Numbered from the stretch's first letter, positions 1 through 8,256 are shown. The stretch: DNA of 13,157 nucleotides from Chthoniobacter flavus (GCA_020720945.1 DYNR01000042.1:1-13157); one strand, 5' to 3'. Notes: generated by a model from the sequence alone, not told the origin. Made by a program: numbers and translations.

Positions 1-207
1 GCAGCCCAATTGATTGCAGAGATTCACAGCAGTTATCTCACTGATTCAGGAAATAACAGGATCAAAGATGCGAAGTCATTTTGTAGTCAGCCAAGGCGCG
101 ACGAAGGCGCATACCCTCTGTGGTCTGTAACTGAGGAGCAACGCAGGATGGCTGCAAAAGGACGAGCAGATTTTGTTTATGGTATTTGTGAACGGCTCCT
201 TATCCCC
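1..207. other. Upstream intergenic stretch, no supported gene
   Basis: This segment has balanced base composition and lacks the extreme C-rich, C-ending codon pattern seen from about 295 onward. One frame (frame 1) is open from base 1 to a TAA at 217-219, but its codon choice does not match the neighbouring genes and it runs through an inverted repeat, so I do not call it a gene. The first ~60 bases could be the tail of an upstream gene (frame 3 stops at 42-44, frame 1 at 217-219), but nothing recognisable is left to identify it. No tRNA, rRNA or riboswitch is seen. Confidence 0.5.
75..163. repeat. Imperfect inverted repeat, possible dispersed intergenic repeat
   Basis: The left arm at 75-93 (GTCATTTTGTAGTCAGCCA) pairs with the right arm at 149-163 (TGGCTGCAAAAGGAC). 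The right arm's reverse complement matches 13 of 15 positions, with a 4-nt gap in the alignment. The loop between the arms is about 55 nt. The surrounding segment, about 61-200, differs in composition from the genes and ends just before the candidate promoter. This looks like a non-autonomous or dispersed intergenic repeat unit, but only one copy is in the window, so repetition elsewhere in the genome is inferred. Confidence 0.35.
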
Positions 208-236
208 TTGACCCCCTAATCCTTTGCCTCTACATT
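208..236 (+). promoter_or_regulatory. Candidate sigma70-type promoter of the four-gene cluster
   Basis: A -35-like TTGACC (208-213, five of six consensus positions) is followed after exactly 17 nt by a -10-like TACATT (231-236, four of six). Transcription would start around 243, leaving a leader of about 50 nt before the ATG at 295. This placement argues against a start codon at 235 for the first gene. No comparable pair stands out in the short gaps before the later genes, which fits one operon transcript. It is a motif match only. Confidence 0.45.
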
Positions 237-294
237 GCTTGCGGGTTTTTTGCCCCCCTACACACGACACCACTTCTCCATCAACTCACCAAGT

Positions 295-1131
295 ATGACC
301 ACCTCTCTCTTTCCCTCCCCCGCCCGTTTGCTCGCCGCCCTCGCCCTCGCCGCTTCTTGCCTCCTCCCCTCCGCTTGCGAAAAAAAATCGGAATCCTCTT
401 CCTCCCCCTCTTCTCCCAACGGCCAGCAACCCGAACTCCTCCTCTACTGCGGCATCACCATGATCCGCCCGATGACCGAAATTTGCCAAATCGTAGAAAA
501 GGAAAAAAACTGCAAAATCCTCATCACCAAAGGCGGTTCGGGCGAACTCCTCAACGCCATCAAAGTCAACAAAACCGGCGACCTCTTCCTCCCAGGCTCC
601 GAAAATTATATCTCCGATGCAAAAACCTCTGGCATCGTCACGGACTCCGTAGATGTCGGGGCAAACCAGGCCGCCCTCCTTTGCCCCAAAGGCAACCCGA
701 AACAAATCCCCATGACCCTCGCCAGCCTCGCCGACCCCAAATACTATGTCGTTCTCTCGGACCCCGATAGCGGCGCCATCGGCAAAGAAAGCAAAAAAAT
801 CCTCGATGCCGCAAACCTCTGGGACCCCGTCATCGCAAACACCAAAAAACTCACGACAGACGCCAAACGCCTCACCCAGTTCCTGAAAGACGGGGTCGCC
901 GACCTCACCATCAACTGGTGCGCCACCGCTTCCTGGGAAGAAAACGCCCCCTTCGTCGATGCCTACCCCATCCCTTCCGCCCCCCAAAACAAGCTCGTCC
1001 TAGGCATTTTATCCTCCTCCAAACACCCCGAAATCGCCCGCACCGTCATGGCTCTCTCCGCCTCGGACAAAGGCAAAGCCATCTTCCAAAAATACGGCCT
1101 TTCCTCCGGTTGGCCATCCACCACAAAATAA
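295..1131 (+). CDS. Orphan periplasmic substrate-binding lipoprotein, ModA/WtpA-like
   Basis: A 278-residue extracellular solute-binding protein of the molybdate/tungstate-like (type 2 periplasmic binding) class. It begins with a signal sequence: a short N-terminus, a hydrophobic stretch at about residues 12-27 and a Cys at 28 in the context LLPSAC. This suggests a lipoprotein, although the lipobox is imperfect (Pro at -3) and Cys22 is an alternative. A Ser-rich linker follows, then the binding fold: LLLYCGITM (about 48-56), KGGSGELL with the ligand-type Ser, GDLFLPGSENY, then SDPDSGAIG and a C-terminal KGKAIFQKYG. Length with signal peptide is normal for the family. The ATG at 295 is preferred over the in-frame start at 235, because 235 lies inside the candidate -10 region and would put 20 residues before the signal peptide. 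There is no Shine-Dalgarno. No permease or ATPase gene accompanies it, and its stop abuts the next gene's ATG (TAAATG). I therefore infer a sensory co-receptor for kinase A rather than a transport component. The ligand is not determined; an oxyanion is plausible from family only. Confidence 0.85.
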   Translation: MTTSLFPSPARLLAALALAASCLLPSACEKKSESSSSPSSPNGQQPELLLYCGITMIRPMTEICQIVEKEKNCKILITKGGSGELLNAIKVNKTGDLFLPGSENYISDAKTSGIVTDSVDVGANQAALLCPKGNPKQIPMTLASLADPKYYVVLSDPDSGAIGKESKKILDAANLWDPVIANTKKLTTDAKRLTQFLKDGVADLTINWCATASWEENAPFVDAYPIPSAPQNKLVLGILSSSKHPEIARTVMALSASDKGKAIFQKYGLSSGWPSTTK

Positions 1132-4100
1132 ATGAACCTGCGGAAATTTTTTCACGATTCCATCCAGCGCCTCCTCCTCGCGATCTTTGCCATCGCCAGC
1201 GCGGGCATCCTCGGCTCTTTTTTCGCCGAACGATGGTTCGACTCCAGCCTCTCGGAAAAATACGCCCAAATCCGCAACCAGTTCGCCCACCAAAGCATCG
1301 ACCGCATCATCATCCACAACCTGACGGTCATAGAAAACGACTTCCTCCACATGTCCCTCGCGGACTCTCCGAAGGAGGTAGAACTCCTCTCCCTGTCCCT
1401 CATCCGCTCCTTCGCGTCCATCCGCAACTGCCTGCAAATCCTCCAGCACGGCGGCGTAACCGACCTGGTCATGCCGACCAACCTGAACGACTCGGATGTC
1501 ATTTCCGATACCGTCTCTTTCTCTCCCTCTGGCCGAACCGAACACTATGTCATTGAAGTCGTGGACTTTACTCCGCGCCTATCCGCCTTGGAAAACTTCG
1601 CTTCCCAGCTCGCCACCTCACGCCTCGCCTCCCTCTCCTCCCCTTCTCCTCCCTCCTCCCTCTCCCCCTCCGAAGATCTCCTCCTCAAAAAAATCCTCGC
1701 CGCAACCTGGCGCGGCAAGGAAGAAGTCACCAAAGGCTTCCTCTCCACCAACCTCCACCTCGAAAAACTCGAAGCCTCCGCCGCCCTCTTCCGCGAACGA
1801 ATCCAAATCGTCCGCGTCGCCACCCTCGCCGCCATCCTCCTCTGCCTCGCTTCCCTCTCTTTCCTCGCCATCAAACGCATCTCCAACATCCAGCTCGAAC
1901 GCGAAGAATACCTCCAAGAAATCGAAGCAAACCGCGACCGTCTCAGCGAAACAAACGAAAACTTCGACCTCCTCGCCGAACAAAACCAATCCATCACCTG
2001 GGAAATCGCCGCCTCCGGATACTTCATCTCCGTCAGCCCCGTCATCCGCACCGTCCTCGGATACGAACCCGAAGAACTCGTCGGCAATATGCGCGGCTAC
2101 GACCTCCTGCCCGAAGACGAACGCGCCGGCGCCATTGCCGCCACCCCCAGTTTCTTGAAGATGACCGATGCCTTCCTCGAAAAAGAAATCCGCGTCCTCT
2201 CGAAATACAACGACCCCATCTGGCTCTCCGTCAACGGCATCCCTTCCATCCTCCCGGACGGCACCCTCCTCGGCTACCGCGGCATGGCCACCAATATCAC
2301 CTCCCGCAAAAACGCCGAAAACGAGCTTCTCTCCGCCAACCTCGAACTCGCCGCCGCCAACGCCCAAGCCCGCGAAATGGCCCGCCAAGCCAGCCTTGCC
2401 AGCATGGCAAAAAGCGAGTTCCTCGCCAACATGAGCCACGAAATCCGCACCCCCATGAACGGCGTCATCGGCATGACGGGCCTCCTCCTCAACACGGAAC
2501 TCTCCGACCAACAACGCTTCTACGCCGAAACCGTCCGCAACAGCAGCGACTCCCTCCTCGCCATCCTCAACGACATCCTCGACTTCTCGAAAATCGAAGC
2601 CGGCAAACTCGACCTCGAAATCATCGACTTCGACCTCTCCTCTCTCCTCGACGCCTTCTCGACCGCCATGGCTCTCCGCGCCAACGAAAAAGAAATCGAA
2701 ATCATCTGCGCCCCAGCCCCCTCCCTCCCCTCCCTCCTCCGCGGCGACTCCAGCCGCCTGCGCCAAATCCTCACCAACCTGATGAGCAACGCCATCAAGT
2801 TCACCTCCGAAGGCGAAGTCTCTCTCCACATCTCCCAAGTCCCTCCCCCAGAAATCTGCCCCTCCCCCACCACTCCCAACTCCGTTTTCCTCCAGTTCTC
2901 CGTCCGCGACTCCGGCATCGGCATCCCCGAAAATATAATCCCCCACCTCTTCGAAAAATTTACCCAAGCCGATGCCTCCACCACCCGCAAATACGGCGGC
3001 ACCGGCCTCGGCCTCGCAATCTCCAAACAGCTCTCCGAACTCATGGGCGGTTGCATCCAGGCAAAAAGCCTCCAAGGCAAAGGCTCGGAGTTCACCTGCA
3101 CCATCCCATTCGAACTCCAACCCGCCCAACCCCCGCCCCTCTCCTCCCCCTGCTTCGTCGGTCGCCGCTGCCTCATCGTCGAAGACAACCGCACCAACGC
3201 CGAATTCATCGCGTCCTTTCTAGCCTCCTGCAAGATGATCCCCACGATCGTCCCGGACGCTGCCTCCGCCTTCGACGCTCTCTCCGCCGCCGCCTCTTCG
3301 GATTCCCCTTTCAATATCGCCATCACCGACCTCCACCTCCCTGGAACCAGCGGCGAAGCTTTCACAAAAAAACTCCGCGCCGACGAGCGCTTCCGCTTCT
3401 TCCCCGTCGTCCTCCTCATCCCCCTCGGCATCCACTACGACACCAAAGCTTTCTACGAACTCGGCTCTTGCGCCTACGCAACCAAACCCCTCCGCCTAGA
3501 AGACTTCGTCTCCTCCATCCAATCCATCTGCTGCAAAGAACCCCCCTCTTCTTCTAAACAGACCTCCGCACAATCCTGCCCTCTCCCTCTCGAAGAAAAA
3601 ATCTCCGCCTCTCGCTCCGCCCGCATCCTCCTCGCCGAAGATAACATGGTCAACCAGCAAGTCGCCCAAGGCATTTTGAAAAACCTCGGCTTCTCCGCCG
3701 ATGCCGTCGCCAACGGCGCAGAAGCCGTCGCCGCCATCAAATCCATCCCCTACGACCTCGTTCTCATGGACATCCAAATGCCCGTCATGAGCGGCCTAGA
3801 AGCCACCGCCACCATCCGCCAACTCGAAGAAACCGCAAAAAAACCCCCCTCCCATTCCGACCCCTCCCCGCTCCCTCTCCACGCCACTCTCTCCCGCAGA
3901 ATCCCCATCATCGCCATGACCGCAAACGCCATGCGCGGCAACCGCGAAGAATACCTCGCCGCAGGCATGGACGACTACATTTCCAAACCGATTTCCCCAA
4001 AAGCTCTCTCCGATGCCTTGGAAAAATGGTTGCCCAAAACAAAAGAAACCGCCATGCTAAATCCTATGAAACCGCCCGATTTTTCACCTTCAACCTCGCA

Positions 4101-4443
4101 ACCTGCCGCTCCCGCCGTCTTCAACAAACCCGCTTTGATGGAGCGCCTCATGGACGATGAGGATATGATGAAAATTTTGCTCGCCGCCTTCTTGGACGAC
4201 ACCCCGAAGCAGATGGAAAAACTTTCCTCCCACCTGGCCGCCCGCAACGCCCAACAAACCTCCTACGCCGCACACACCATCAAAGGCTCCTCCGCAAACA
4301 TGGGCGGCGACGCCCTCGCCGCCCTCGCCTCCAGCATCGAAGCCGCCGCAAAATCGGGCGACTTCGCCACCGTCGAAAGCATCCTCCCCCAGCTCGAAAA
4401 CGGTTTCTCCGCCCTCAAGGAAGCCATGGAAGCTTTCCTCTAA
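1132..4443 (+). CDS. Hybrid sensor histidine kinase A (PAS-HisKA-HATPase-REC-REC-Hpt)
   Basis: A 1103-residue membrane kinase carrying a whole His-Asp-His phosphorelay, the TorS/BarA type of layout. TM1 is about residues 13-32. An extracytoplasmic, mostly helical domain of about 190 residues that I cannot assign to a family follows. TM2 is about 229-247, then a coiled coil (no clear HAMP) and a PAS domain at about 277-398 (ending NITSRKNAE). HisKA has SHEIRTPMNG with phospho-acceptor His436. HATPase has N553, DSGIGIP from D593 and GGTGLGLA around 622-629. REC1 (about 680-795) has E684/D685, D733 and K785, but Ile where the switch Thr/Ser normally sits (VVLLIPLG). REC2 has E836/D837, D880, T930 and K952, all canonical. 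The Hpt domain is C-terminal with His1048 in HTIKGSSANMG. The ATG directly follows the binding-protein TAA, so translation is probably coupled. The likely input is the ligand-bound lipoprotein contacting the extracytoplasmic domain (inferred). No DNA-binding output domain is present, so the final acceptor is elsewhere. Confidence 0.93.
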   Translation: MNLRKFFHDSIQRLLLAIFAIASAGILGSFFAERWFDSSLSEKYAQIRNQFAHQSIDRIIIHNLTVIENDFLHMSLADSPKEVELLSLSLIRSFASIRNCLQILQHGGVTDLVMPTNLNDSDVISDTVSFSPSGRTEHYVIEVVDFTPRLSALENFASQLATSRLASLSSPSPPSSLSPSEDLLLKKILAATWRGKEEVTKGFLSTNLHLEKLEASAALFRERIQIVRVATLAAILLCLASLSFLAIKRISNIQLEREEYLQEIEANRDRLSETNENFDLLAEQNQSITWEIAASGYFISVSPVIRTVLGYEPEELVGNMRGYDLLPEDERAGAIAATPSFLKMTDAFLEKEIRVLSKYNDPIWLSVNGIPSILPDGTLLGYRGMATNITSRKNAENELLSANLELAAANAQAREMARQASLASMAKSEFLANMSHEIRTPMNGVIGMTGLLLNTELSDQQRFYAETVRNSSDSLLAILNDILDFSKIEAGKLDLEIIDFDLSSLLDAFSTAMALRANEKEIEIICAPAPSLPSLLRGDSSRLRQILTNLMSNAIKFTSEGEVSLHISQVPPPEICPSPTTPNSVFLQFSVRDSGIGIPENIIPHLFEKFTQADASTTRKYGGTGLGLAISKQLSELMGGCIQAKSLQGKGSEFTCTIPFELQPAQPPPLSSPCFVGRRCLIVEDNRTNAEFIASFLASCKMIPTIVPDAASAFDALSAAASSDSPFNIAITDLHLPGTSGEAFTKKLRADERFRFFPVVLLIPLGIHYDTKAFYELGSCAYATKPLRLEDFVSSIQSICCKEPPSSSKQTSAQSCPLPLEEKISASRSARILLAEDNMVNQQVAQGILKNLGFSADAVANGAEAVAAIKSIPYDLVLMDIQMPVMSGLEATATIRQLEETAKKPPSHSDPSPLPLHATLSRRIPIIAMTANAMRGNREEYLAAGMDDYISKPISPKALSDALEKWLPKTKETAMLNPMKPPDFSPSTSQPAAPAVFNKPALMERLMDDEDMMKILLAAFLDDTPKQMEKLSSHLAARNAQQTSYAAHTIKGSSANMGGDALAALASSIEAAAKSGDFATVESILPQLENGFSALKEAMEAFL
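2410..2477 (+). repeat. 68-bp HisKA-box repeat, copy in kinase A
   Basis: This stretch encodes the AKSEFLANMSHEIRTPMNG region and following residues. It is base-for-base identical to 11202-11269 in kinase C; a third, diverged copy is at 7078-7145 in kinase B. The protein motif is conserved in hybrid kinases generally, but perfect DNA identity, third positions included, points to duplication, gene conversion or very rigid codon use. Confidence 0.8.
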
Positions 4444-4500
4444 CCCCCTCTCCCCCAACAAAAAACTCCGCTCCCGTCCCCACCAATCTCAAACTTGCCC

Positions 4501-7500
4501 GTGAACCGGAAAACTTCCAAACCTGCAAGCGGCAAGAGCCTCCTCCGATGGGGACTCTACCTCTTCTATTTTGCCGAAGTCCTCGCCTTCCTCATCTTCA
4601 CTTCTTGGATCGCTCTCATCACCGACCTAGAAATGCGCTCGGAACTCCTCCAGCAAACTTCCCTCATCTCCCGCTCCATCGACTTCTCAAAAATCCTCTC
4701 CCTATCCGCCTCCGATGCCGACCTCGAAAACCCCGAATACATCCGCATCAAAAAACGCCTCGGCGAGTTCCGCTCCTCCAACCCAAACTTCCGCTTCCTC
4801 TGCATCCTAGGTGTCCGCACCGATTCCACCGTCTTCTTCTTGATCGACAGCGAACCCGCCGACTCCCCGGACTGCTCCCCCCCAGGCCAAATCTACGAAG
4901 AAGCCTCCCCCCTCGTCTCCGAAATTTTCTGGAACAAAACGCCCGCCTCCGTCGAAGGCCCCGTCTCCGACCGCTGGGGTTCATGGATCTCCGCCATGCT
5001 CCCCATCGCCCGCCACGAGGAACTTTCCCCACTCCCAGATTCCACCATCTCTTCCCAAGATGCCCCCGCCGCAATCTTCTGCATCGATGTCAACGCCCGC
5101 CTCTGGTACCAAGAAATCGCCCTCCGCATCGCCGTCCCAACCCTCTCCCTCCTCATCCTCCTCATCCTCATCGCATTCTCTATGTCGCTTTCGGAATCGA
5201 AAAAAATCTCCGAAACCTCCCTCGTCTTCCGCCTCCTCCCCCACCTCTTGGCCATGATCCTCACCATGGTCGCCATCGCCGTCGCCCTCCTCTGGCTCCA
5301 TCGCCACCAACACCTCTCCCTCAAAAGCTCTTCCGAAGTCGCCAACCTCTCGGACGCCTTCCTCTCCACTCTCGTCCAACAAAAAAATAACCTCCACTCC
5401 CTGCACGACCGCCTGTCCTCCGACCCCCGCATCGTTTCGGCCCTAGAAAAAAAAGACGCGTCCACCCTGCTGGCCCTCTCTCAGCCAATCTTGCAGGAAC
5501 TCAAACCCGTCACCGCCCTCTCCCTCTTCATCGCCCCCGACCACACCTGCATCCTCCGCACCCACGACCCCGAACGCAACGGCGACACCATCGACCAAAT
5601 GACCCTCAAGGAAGCCGAACGCACGGGCGACCTCTCCGATGGTCTCGAACTCGGTTCCCTAGGCTTCTTCACCCTCCGCTCCGTCCTCCCCGTTTTTTCC
5701 GGCAACGCTCTCATCGGCTACATCGAACTCGGCATCGAGATGGACGACATCCTCTCTTCCCTGGCTGCCCCCCCCCACCAACACCTCGCCATGTCCTTCG
5801 ACAAACACCTCTTAGACCAAAAAAACTGGGAAACCGGGATGCGTCTGCGCAACCGCACCCCAGACTGGGACAGATTCCCCGATTCCGTCATATCCTACTC
5901 CTCCTCGGAAAAACTCCCGGACGCTCTCACCCAAGCTCTCCTCTCCCACCCAGTAACCGACAAAAACTCTTCCTCCACCCTCCGCTTCGCCGGCAAAGTC
6001 TGGAATGTCCACTCCCTCCCCTCCCACGATGTCTCCGGCAACAAAGTCGGCGATCTGATCGCCCTCTACGACTCCACCTCCGACTCGACTTCGTTCTCCC
6101 TACTCATGCTCTTCGGCAGCGTCTCCGCCATCCTCGCTCTCCTCCTCGTCGCCATCGTCACCACCCTCCACCGCACCGACAACGCCATCCGCGCCCAACA
6201 ACTCCTCGTCAAAGAAAAAGAAGAACGCTACCGCCTCATGTTCGAGTCCTCCCGCGACGCAATCATGACCCTCTCCCCACCAGACTGGAACTTCACTTCC
6301 GCCAACGCCGCCACCTGCTCGCTTTTCGGCTCCCAATCAATCCCCGAATTCCTCTCCCTCCACCCCTGGGAAGTCTCCCCAGAATCCCAACCCTCCGGCT
6401 CCCCCTCCGCCCAAGCAGCAAAATCCATGATCGAAACCGCCGTCCAAAACGGCTCCCACCTCTTCGAATGGACCCACCGCCGCATCGATGGCACGGTCTT
6501 CCCCGCCTCCGTCCTCCTCACCAAAATGGAAGTCGGCTCCGAAGTCTTCCTCCAGGCCGTCATCCGCGATATTTCCGAACTCAAAGCCCAAGAAATCGCC
6601 CTCCAAGCCAGCCGCGAACAGTTCGCCCTCGCCGTCCACGGCTCAAATGACGGCATCTGGGATTGGGACCTCGCAAAAAACTCGTTCTACATCTCCCCAA
6701 AATGCAAATCCCAACTCGGCTTCTCCGACCTAGATTTGCCAAACTCTCTCCAAACCCCCATCTCCCTCATGCACCCGGATGAGAAAGACACCATCCTCTC
6801 CCCGACCTTCCTCGCCCAATACCTCACCAGCAACTCGGAACACTACAGCCTAGAACTCCGCCTCCGCCACAAAAACGGCTCCTTCCGCTGGATGCTCCTC
6901 CGCGCCGCCGTCGTCCGCGACACCTCCCACGCCCCTTGCCGAATCGCCGGTTCGACCACCGACATCAGCGAACTCAAAGCCAAAGAACAAGCCCTCTTGC
7001 GCACAAACAAAGACCTAGAAACCTCCATGGCTCTCCTCAAAGACTTCGCCCACCGCGCCGAATCCGCCAATATCGCAAAAAGCGAGTTCCTCGCCAACAT
7101 GAGCCACGAGCTCCGCACCCCCCTCAACGGCATCATCGGCATGACTAGCATCCTCACCTCTGTCGAACTCGACGAAGACCTCCGCACCTGCGCCGATGTC
7201 ATTCAAAACAGTAGCGAACACCTCCTCTCCCTCCTCAACGACATCCTCGATATTTCCAAAATCGAATCCGGCAAACTCGACATCGAATCCATCGACCTCG
7301 ACCTCATCTCTTTCATCGACCGCACCATCGCTTCTTTCGCCGCCGCCACCGCCGAAAAAAGCGTGGACTTCATTTGCGACATCGACCCAAAAATTCCCTA
7401 CCTCGTCAAAGGCGACCCCGGTCGCCTCCGCCAAATCCTCACCAACCTCCTCAGCAACGCCACCAAATTCACCGCCTCCGGCGAAATCGTCCTCTCCCTC

Positions 7501-8256
7501 CGCCAAGTCCCTCCCCCTCCCCCGTCAAAACTCGCATCCTCTTCCTTACCCCTCGACCGCACCGCCTTCTTCCGCTTCGCCGTCCGCGATACGGGGATCG
7601 GCATCGCCCCTGAGAAAACCTCCATCCTCTTCGAAAAATTCACCCAAGCCGATGCCTCCACCACCCGCGAATACGGCGGCACTGGCCTCGGCCTCGCCAT
7701 CTCGAAACAACTCACCAACCTCATGGGCGGCGAAATCGGCCTCACCAGCACCCTCGGCAAAGGCTCGGAATTCTGGTTCACCGTCCCTCTCATCACCCAA
7801 TCTTCCCCCGCCCTCCCCTTCGCCCCTCCCCCAGATGTAGCAAACCTCCGCGTCCTCATCGCCAACCGCAACCCCTCCTGCCGCGCCTTCCTCGACTCCA
7901 CCCTCTCGTTCTGGAAAATGCGAACCTCCCTAGCCGCTTCTTCCTCTGCCGCCCTCTCGGAAGTCCAAAATGCCCTCGCCGCCTCCGACCCCTTCCACTT
8001 CGTTTTTCTCGACCTCTCTTCCCCGGACGCCCTCGCCACTTCTTCCAAAATCCGCGAACTAGAAATCGCCGCTTCTTCCCTCCCCCCCGCCGCCATCATC
8101 CCTCTCTCCGATGGCCTCCGCCCTGCGGAACGCCCCGCCTGCATCGCCGCCGGCATGAACGCCTACCTCGCCAAACCCGTCTCCCTCCTCGCCCTCCACT
8201 CCACCCTCTCTTCCCTCTCCATCATCTTCACCCCACCTCCCAGCCACCTCTCCTGA
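4501..8256 (+). CDS. Hybrid sensor histidine kinase B, double extracytoplasmic sensor, degenerate receiver, no Hpt
   Basis: A 1251-residue protein counted from the GTG at 4501; a TTG at 4495 would add two residues, and neither has a Shine-Dalgarno. TM1 is about 18-40. Extracytoplasmic domain 1 carries DSEPADSP (116-123), SPPGQIYEEAS and EGPVSDRWG (DRWG at 157-160), then AIFCIDVNA. TM2 is about 210-229 and TM3 about 249-267. Extracytoplasmic domain 2 is a Cache-type sensor (dCache_3-like by memory) with ILRTHDPERNGDTID (Arg353) and GYIELGIEMDDIL (from 406). TM4 is about 532-554. Two PAS domains follow (about 575-700 and 705-828). HisKA has SHELRTPLNG with His869; HATPase has N986, D1030 (DTGIGI) and GGTGLGLA near 1060. 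The core therefore looks catalytically intact. The C-terminal receiver keeps D1171, S1203 and K1225, but the Mg-binding acidic pair is replaced by ANRN (1121-1124). The protein ends just after this receiver, without the REC2 and Hpt of A and C. It probably acts through A or C, or as a modulator (inferred). It lies 57 bp after gene A. Confidence 0.9.
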   Translation: MNRKTSKPASGKSLLRWGLYLFYFAEVLAFLIFTSWIALITDLEMRSELLQQTSLISRSIDFSKILSLSASDADLENPEYIRIKKRLGEFRSSNPNFRFLCILGVRTDSTVFFLIDSEPADSPDCSPPGQIYEEASPLVSEIFWNKTPASVEGPVSDRWGSWISAMLPIARHEELSPLPDSTISSQDAPAAIFCIDVNARLWYQEIALRIAVPTLSLLILLILIAFSMSLSESKKISETSLVFRLLPHLLAMILTMVAIAVALLWLHRHQHLSLKSSSEVANLSDAFLSTLVQQKNNLHSLHDRLSSDPRIVSALEKKDASTLLALSQPILQELKPVTALSLFIAPDHTCILRTHDPERNGDTIDQMTLKEAERTGDLSDGLELGSLGFFTLRSVLPVFSGNALIGYIELGIEMDDILSSLAAPPHQHLAMSFDKHLLDQKNWETGMRLRNRTPDWDRFPDSVISYSSSEKLPDALTQALLSHPVTDKNSSSTLRFAGKVWNVHSLPSHDVSGNKVGDLIALYDSTSDSTSFSLLMLFGSVSAILALLLVAIVTTLHRTDNAIRAQQLLVKEKEERYRLMFESSRDAIMTLSPPDWNFTSANAATCSLFGSQSIPEFLSLHPWEVSPESQPSGSPSAQAAKSMIETAVQNGSHLFEWTHRRIDGTVFPASVLLTKMEVGSEVFLQAVIRDISELKAQEIALQASREQFALAVHGSNDGIWDWDLAKNSFYISPKCKSQLGFSDLDLPNSLQTPISLMHPDEKDTILSPTFLAQYLTSNSEHYSLELRLRHKNGSFRWMLLRAAVVRDTSHAPCRIAGSTTDISELKAKEQALLRTNKDLETSMALLKDFAHRAESANIAKSEFLANMSHELRTPLNGIIGMTSILTSVELDEDLRTCADVIQNSSEHLLSLLNDILDISKIESGKLDIESIDLDLISFIDRTIASFAAATAEKSVDFICDIDPKIPYLVKGDPGRLRQILTNLLSNATKFTASGEIVLSLRQVPPPPPSKLASSSLPLDRTAFFRFAVRDTGIGIAPEKTSILFEKFTQADASTTREYGGTGLGLAISKQLTNLMGGEIGLTSTLGKGSEFWFTVPLITQSSPALPFAPPPDVANLRVLIANRNPSCRAFLDSTLSFWKMRTSLAASSSAALSEVQNALAASDPFHFVFLDLSSPDALATSSKIRELEIAASSLPPAAIIPLSDGLRPAERPACIAAGMNAYLAKPVSLLALHSTLSSLSIIFTPPPSHLS
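5768..5776 (+). repeat. Poly-C tract (9 C) inside kinase B
   Basis: A run of nine C within the codons for AAPPH, between the Cache-like sensor and the following segment of kinase B. Such a tract can slip and shift the frame, but the local codon bias towards CCC and GCC also explains it. The frame is intact here. Confidence 0.6.
7078..7145 (+). repeat. 68-bp HisKA-box repeat, diverged copy in kinase B
   Basis: Same segment as 2410-2477 and 11202-11269, but with several substitutions that turn HEIRTPMNGVIG into HELRTPLNGIIG. It is a homologous recombination target between the three tandem kinases. Confidence 0.75.

Noticed and set aside
10..219. 69-codon open frame in the upstream segment
   Set aside because: It starts with TTG, has codon use unlike the other genes, runs across the inverted repeat and has no recognisable motif; more likely chance reading of a non-coding repeat.
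240..257. GGG-TTTTTT-CCC pattern as a terminator
   Set aside because: The stem would be only a few bases, the T run lies in the loop instead of after it, and it would sit between promoter and gene.
235..294. Upstream TTG start for the binding protein
   Set aside because: It overlaps the candidate -10 box and would put 20 residues before a normal signal peptide that begins at the ATG at 295.
1496..2158. Ser/Pro/Lys-rich open frame on the + strand inside kinase A
   Set aside because: Low-complexity frame-shifted reading of the kinase; similar frames occur in the same offset inside B and C.
1618..3129. 503-codon antisense open frame opposite kinase A
   Set aside because: Its Gly/Glu/Asp/Phe-rich translation is what the reverse complement of CTC/TCC/GCC codons gives. 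The sense frame encodes a complete kinase, so this is a shadow; the same holds for the 355-codon frame opposite 11379-12446 and the 316-codon frame opposite 9102-10052.
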